A stretch of DNA of 17,682 bases from Bacteroidales bacterium (lineage in GTDB: Bacteria; Bacteroidota; Bacteroidia; Bacteroidales; JALTDM01). This document shows positions 14,922 through 17,682 of this stretch, piece after piece; the first letter of the stretch is position 1; each line of letters begins with the position of its first letter. Both the position numbers and the translations under genes were made by a program. The DNA lies in assembly GCA_027074135.1 (NCBI GenBank), contig JALTDM010000288.1, positions 1 through 17,682 of the forward strand. Direction: 5' to 3'. The notes below the pieces were generated by a model. The model worked only from the letters and a program-made list of their open reading frames with translations, did no database searches and was not told the origin of the DNA.

Positions 14922-16334
14922 ATGAAATCCTGTAAAAATTCGCAGTGTTTTTTTGGGCTGATTACTATTCTTGTAATGTCCGCTTTGGTATTGCCTGAAT
15001 TGTTCAAACAAGGTATGTTCACAGACGGTTTGCTTTATTCCACTGTAGCAAGCAACCTTTATCACGGTAAAGGCACATTTTGGCATCTATATAATTCCGC
15101 AACACTTTATCCCGGATTTTACGAACAACCGCCACTCTATTTTTGGATTTTGGCAAGTTTTTACAAAATTTTTGGAGATAGCATATTTGTAGAAAGGTTT
15201 TACGATGCTTTTATGTTGTTCCTAACAGCTTTTTTAATTCACAAAAATTGGCAAACACTTGTATCAGTAGAATTAAAAAAACTTTCATTTGTTCCCGTTT
15301 TTTTCTGGATTACTATTCCTGTAGTTTTTTGGGCGTATTCCAACAATATGCTTGAAATTACAATTTCTGTTTTTGCGTTATCGTCAACATTTTTCATTTT
15401 CAAGTATTATTTTACCGAAGATAAAAGATTATTTCTCTTGTTGGCAGGTTTATTTTTGACAGGAGGCTTTTTGACTAAAGGTTTTGTTGCCTTGTTTCCG
15501 CTCTCCATACCATTTTTTTATTATCTGGTTTTCAAAAAGTTCTCAATTAAGAAATGGCTTATTGAATCTTTTTATTTGATGCTAATCCCGTTATTAGTAA
15601 CAGGTTTAATTTTTTCTTTTGATAACTCACGTTCAGGATTTGTAAGATACCTTACCCATAGAGTATTTCACAGTATTAGAGAAGTATCTACCGTAAACAG
15701 CAGATTTTATATTCTCGGCAGGCTTGGTATGGAATTGTTGCCTATTATTGGATTAAATGTATTGTTCTATCTGGTGCGTTTAGTTTACGGATATAAAGAC
15801 AAAATTGCCTTTAATAAAAAGGTAATATTTTTACTTCTTATAGCTCTTTCAGCTTCTGTACCGTTGATTATTACAAAAGAACAAAGGGGCTTTTATTTGG
15901 TAAATTCTATGCCTTATTATTCACTATCAATTTCAATGTTTTTCATGCCTATGTGGAAAAATATAATTGATTATTTATCAAAAAAGAAACAAGTAATTAA
16001 ACTTGGAATTCCCATAGCAACGGTTCTTATTGTTTCTACAATAATTTTTACAGCTTTTCAAACAGACAAATACAGCAGAGATGAAGCCATTATTAAAGAT
16101 GTTATTAAACTCAAACCGATATTGAAAAACGAAAAAATTATTTCAGTAGACAAAGCCACTTGGGATCATTGGAATTTTCATTCATATTTTATGAGGCGTT
16201 GCGGAATTAGCCTTGACTACAGCAAAAATCATAAATTTTTCCTCACTATAAAAGGGAACTCCAAAGTAGATACAAGCTTGTACCGTAATTTGAACTTAAA
16301 AACTCTGTATTTTGACTTATACAAAATGAAATGA
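14922..16334 (+). CDS. GT39/ArnT-like polytopic membrane glycosyltransferase
   Basis: This is a 470-residue integral inner-membrane protein of the GT-C fold. The first external loop has the hallmarks of the PMT/ArnT superfamily: FTDGLLYSTVASNLYHGKGTF around Asp35 (probable catalytic acid), YEQPPLYFW near residues 67-75, and the IFGDSIFVER segment with Arg92. About ten further hydrophobic helices follow, and a short soluble tail begins near residue 400. Members transfer a sugar from a polyprenyl-phosphate donor to lipid A, protein or another glycan on the periplasmic side, and the acceptor cannot be read from the sequence. No other glycan genes are adjacent. It is transcribed on its own, divergent from the outer-membrane protein gene, and ends in a clear terminator. 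Confidence 0.87.
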   Translation: MKSCKNSQCFFGLITILVMSALVLPELFKQGMFTDGLLYSTVASNLYHGKGTFWHLYNSATLYPGFYEQPPLYFWILASFYKIFGDSIFVERFYDAFMLFLTAFLIHKNWQTLVSVELKKLSFVPVFFWITIPVVFWAYSNNMLEITISVFALSSTFFIFKYYFTEDKRLFLLLAGLFLTGGFLTKGFVALFPLSIPFFYYLVFKKFSIKKWLIESFYLMLIPLLVTGLIFSFDNSRSGFVRYLTHRVFHSIREVSTVNSRFYILGRLGMELLPIIGLNVLFYLVRLVYGYKDKIAFNKKVIFLLLIALSASVPLIITKEQRGFYLVNSMPYYSLSISMFFMPMWKNIIDYLSKKKQVIKLGIPIATVLIVSTIIFTAFQTDKYSRDEAIIKDVIKLKPILKNEKIISVDKATWDHWNFHSYFMRRCGISLDYSKNHKFFLTIKGNSKVDTSLYRNLNLKTLYFDLYKMK

Positions 16335-16339
16335 AAATT

Positions 16340-16363
16340 AAAACCGCCTCAAAGGGCGGTTTT
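16340..16363. terminator. Bidirectional intrinsic terminator
   Basis: AAAACCGCC (16340-16348) pairs with GGCGGTTTT (16355-16363) around a six-base loop, and the plus strand continues with T residues. It lies between the convergent ends of the glycosyltransferase gene (TGA at 16332-16334) and the protease gene (TGA at 16367-16369). It can serve both strands and is strongest for the plus strand. Confidence 0.9.
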
Positions 16364-16366
16364 TTA

Positions 16367-17539
16367 TCAATATCTCACTATTGATTCAGTACCGTAAACA
16401 TTTTTCAGTTTAACCTCAAATTTATGTGGCTTTCCATCTCGCAAAACAGTTATGTTGACAATATCACCCGGACGATATTTAGCAAGCTGTTCTTGAAGTT
16501 CGGGCAATGATTTGATGTCAATATCATTCACTTTGGTAATTATATCCCCGGCTTTTATGCCTGCTTCAGCTGCAGCACCTTTGGGGTTTACTTCATAAAT
16601 GTAAACACCTTCTGTTTTGTTTACACCCAAATATTTGGCAATATCAGCATTCAAATCCACAATGGAAGCACCTATAAATGCTCTTTGCACTTTTCCGTAT
16701 TTAATCAAATCTGCCACTACCTTTTTTACAATATTTACAGGTATGGCAAACGAATAACCGGTATATGAGCCTGTATTTGAAGCTATTGCCGCATTTATGC
16801 CGACAAGTTCTCCCTTGGTGTTTACTAGTGCTCCTCCGCTGTTTCCCGGATTTACTGCAGCATCTGTTTGTATGTAGGCTTCTATTCCGAATCTTGACAT
16901 AAGGCTCAAACTTCTTGCCTTTGCACTTACTATTCCGGCCGTAACCGTTGAGGTAAGATTAAAAGGATTACCTACTGCCAACACCCATTCTCCAACTTTC
17001 AATTTATCCGAATCTCCATATTCCAAAAACGGCAAATTATCTGCATCAATCTTTAATAACGCTAAATCTGTCATTTTGTCAACACCAACAACTTTAGCTT
17101 TAAATTTACGCTTGTCGTTAAGTGTTACTTCAATTACATCTGCATTTCTTATTACATGATAATTAGTTACAATATACCCATTTGGTGAAACTATTACTCC
17201 CGAACCCGAACTTAAAGGCACGGTTTGTTGGTATCTTCGAGGCTGAACACCGAAAAAGAAATCGTAAATGGGATTGCTCATATATTCTTCTGTAAATTTT
17301 GTCTTGATGTGCACTACGGCATGAACAGTTTTTGCCGCTGCTTCGGTAAAATCAGGCAACGATGATTGTCCCAACGAAACATATTTAACCGAACCGTTGT
17401 TACCTTGGGCCAAGCGGGCAGTTAAAATTTCATTCAAAATTTGCTTGTCGGGACTAAAAAAATGAAAATATGCGGCTACCGCAACAAATCCTCCCAATAT
17501 TGCCGAAAAAAATACCAATGCAATTGTTTTCTTTTTCAT
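16367..17539 (-). CDS. HtrA/Deg-type serine protease with one PDZ domain
   Basis: Periplasmic trypsin-like protease involved in degrading or sensing misfolded envelope proteins. Of the 390 residues, 1-28 form an N-terminal hydrophobic segment (signal peptide or membrane anchor). The protease domain carries the full triad: His128 in TNYHVI, Asp158 in MTDLALLKID and Ser234 in PGNSGGAL. One PDZ domain follows (about 285-380, with GVYIYEVNPKGAAAEAGIKAGDII written here only as a landmark start GVYIYEVNP and the carboxylate-binding-loop region after it). Most Bacteroidota DegP/DegQ proteins are nearer 480-500 residues with two PDZ domains, so this one has the shorter DegS-like layout. The stop codon is followed directly by the shared terminator, so the shortness is not a window-edge effect. 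A DegS-like signalling role is possible but not shown, and I leave the symbol blank. Confidence 0.93.
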   Translation of the reverse strand: MKKKTIALVFFSAILGGFVAVAAYFHFFSPDKQILNEILTARLAQGNNGSVKYVSLGQSSLPDFTEAAAKTVHAVVHIKTKFTEEYMSNPIYDFFFGVQPRRYQQTVPLSSGSGVIVSPNGYIVTNYHVIRNADVIEVTLNDKRKFKAKVVGVDKMTDLALLKIDADNLPFLEYGDSDKLKVGEWVLAVGNPFNLTSTVTAGIVSAKARSLSLMSRFGIEAYIQTDAAVNPGNSGGALVNTKGELVGINAAIASNTGSYTGYSFAIPVNIVKKVVADLIKYGKVQRAFIGASIVDLNADIAKYLGVNKTEGVYIYEVNPKGAAAEAGIKAGDIITKVNDIDIKSLPELQEQLAKYRPGDIVNITVLRDGKPHKFEVKLKNVYGTESIVRY

Positions 17540-17609
17540 AACTTATGTTTTTTTCAATCAAACGGCTTGATTTTGCAAATATTGTATTTTGCTTTTTACA
17601 AATTTTGTG

Positions 17610-17617
17610 CAAAAATA
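17610..17617 (-). promoter_or_regulatory. Candidate -7 box of the HtrA/Deg gene
   Basis: On the minus strand these bases read TATTTTTG, matching TAnnTTTG, about 70 bases upstream of the ATG. The surrounding sequence is very AT-rich, so a chance match is likely enough to keep confidence low. I see nothing else in 17540-17682. Confidence 0.35.
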
Positions 17618-17682
17618 TTTTTTAATAAGTATAAATTAACCTGATTTATATTTCAATATAAAAACAAAAAAACTGTATAAAG

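Overview
The window reads as a chromosomal segment of an AT-rich member of the Bacteroidota. The evidence is a type IX secretion (T9SS) C-terminal sorting domain, lipoproteins with lysine/acid-rich residues after the lipid cysteine, surface proteins with repeated VGIGT motifs and a WPDYVF...NKHLPEVP tail module, TAnnTTTG-type -7 promoter boxes close to start codons, and almost no Shine-Dalgarno sequences. I cannot name a genus.

Positions 1-8007 hold one tightly packed minus-strand cluster of five exported proteins, transcribed leftwards. In order of transcription they are: a 554-residue S74/tail-fibre-like surface protein; a 146-residue T9SS-sorted protein carrying one YD-type motif; two consecutive, apparently paralogous lipoproteins; and a very large SpvB/FG-GAP/YD(RHS)-repeat protein that runs off the left edge after 1418 codons. 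Neighbouring genes overlap by 14 and 4 bases or are separated by 4 and 3 bases, so this is very probably one operon. The first gene begins with four tandem CATCAAG heptamers just after its start codon, a possible slipped-strand switch. The cluster is the best candidate here for an undescribed secreted or surface system.

Positions 8008-8470 are non-coding and hold a cluster of short palindromes around a GGCTAAAGCC-like core (REP-like). The region also holds the promoter of ruvB. The ruvB reading frame (8471-9463) is full length but carries an in-frame TAA between Walker A and Walker B.

Positions 9465-12448 are a minus-strand pair, a lipoprotein gene followed by priA. Positions 12449-13163 contain a GxxExxY-family gene flanked by related AT-rich repeats, which looks like an inserted unit. 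Positions 13164-14799 are an outer-membrane protein gene overlapping lipA (lipoyl synthase). A divergent GT39-like membrane glycosyltransferase follows (14922-16334). It shares a bidirectional terminator with a convergent HtrA/Deg serine protease gene (16367-17539). The right part is therefore ordinary housekeeping and envelope functions: DNA repair and replication restart, cofactor synthesis, glycosylation and periplasmic quality control.
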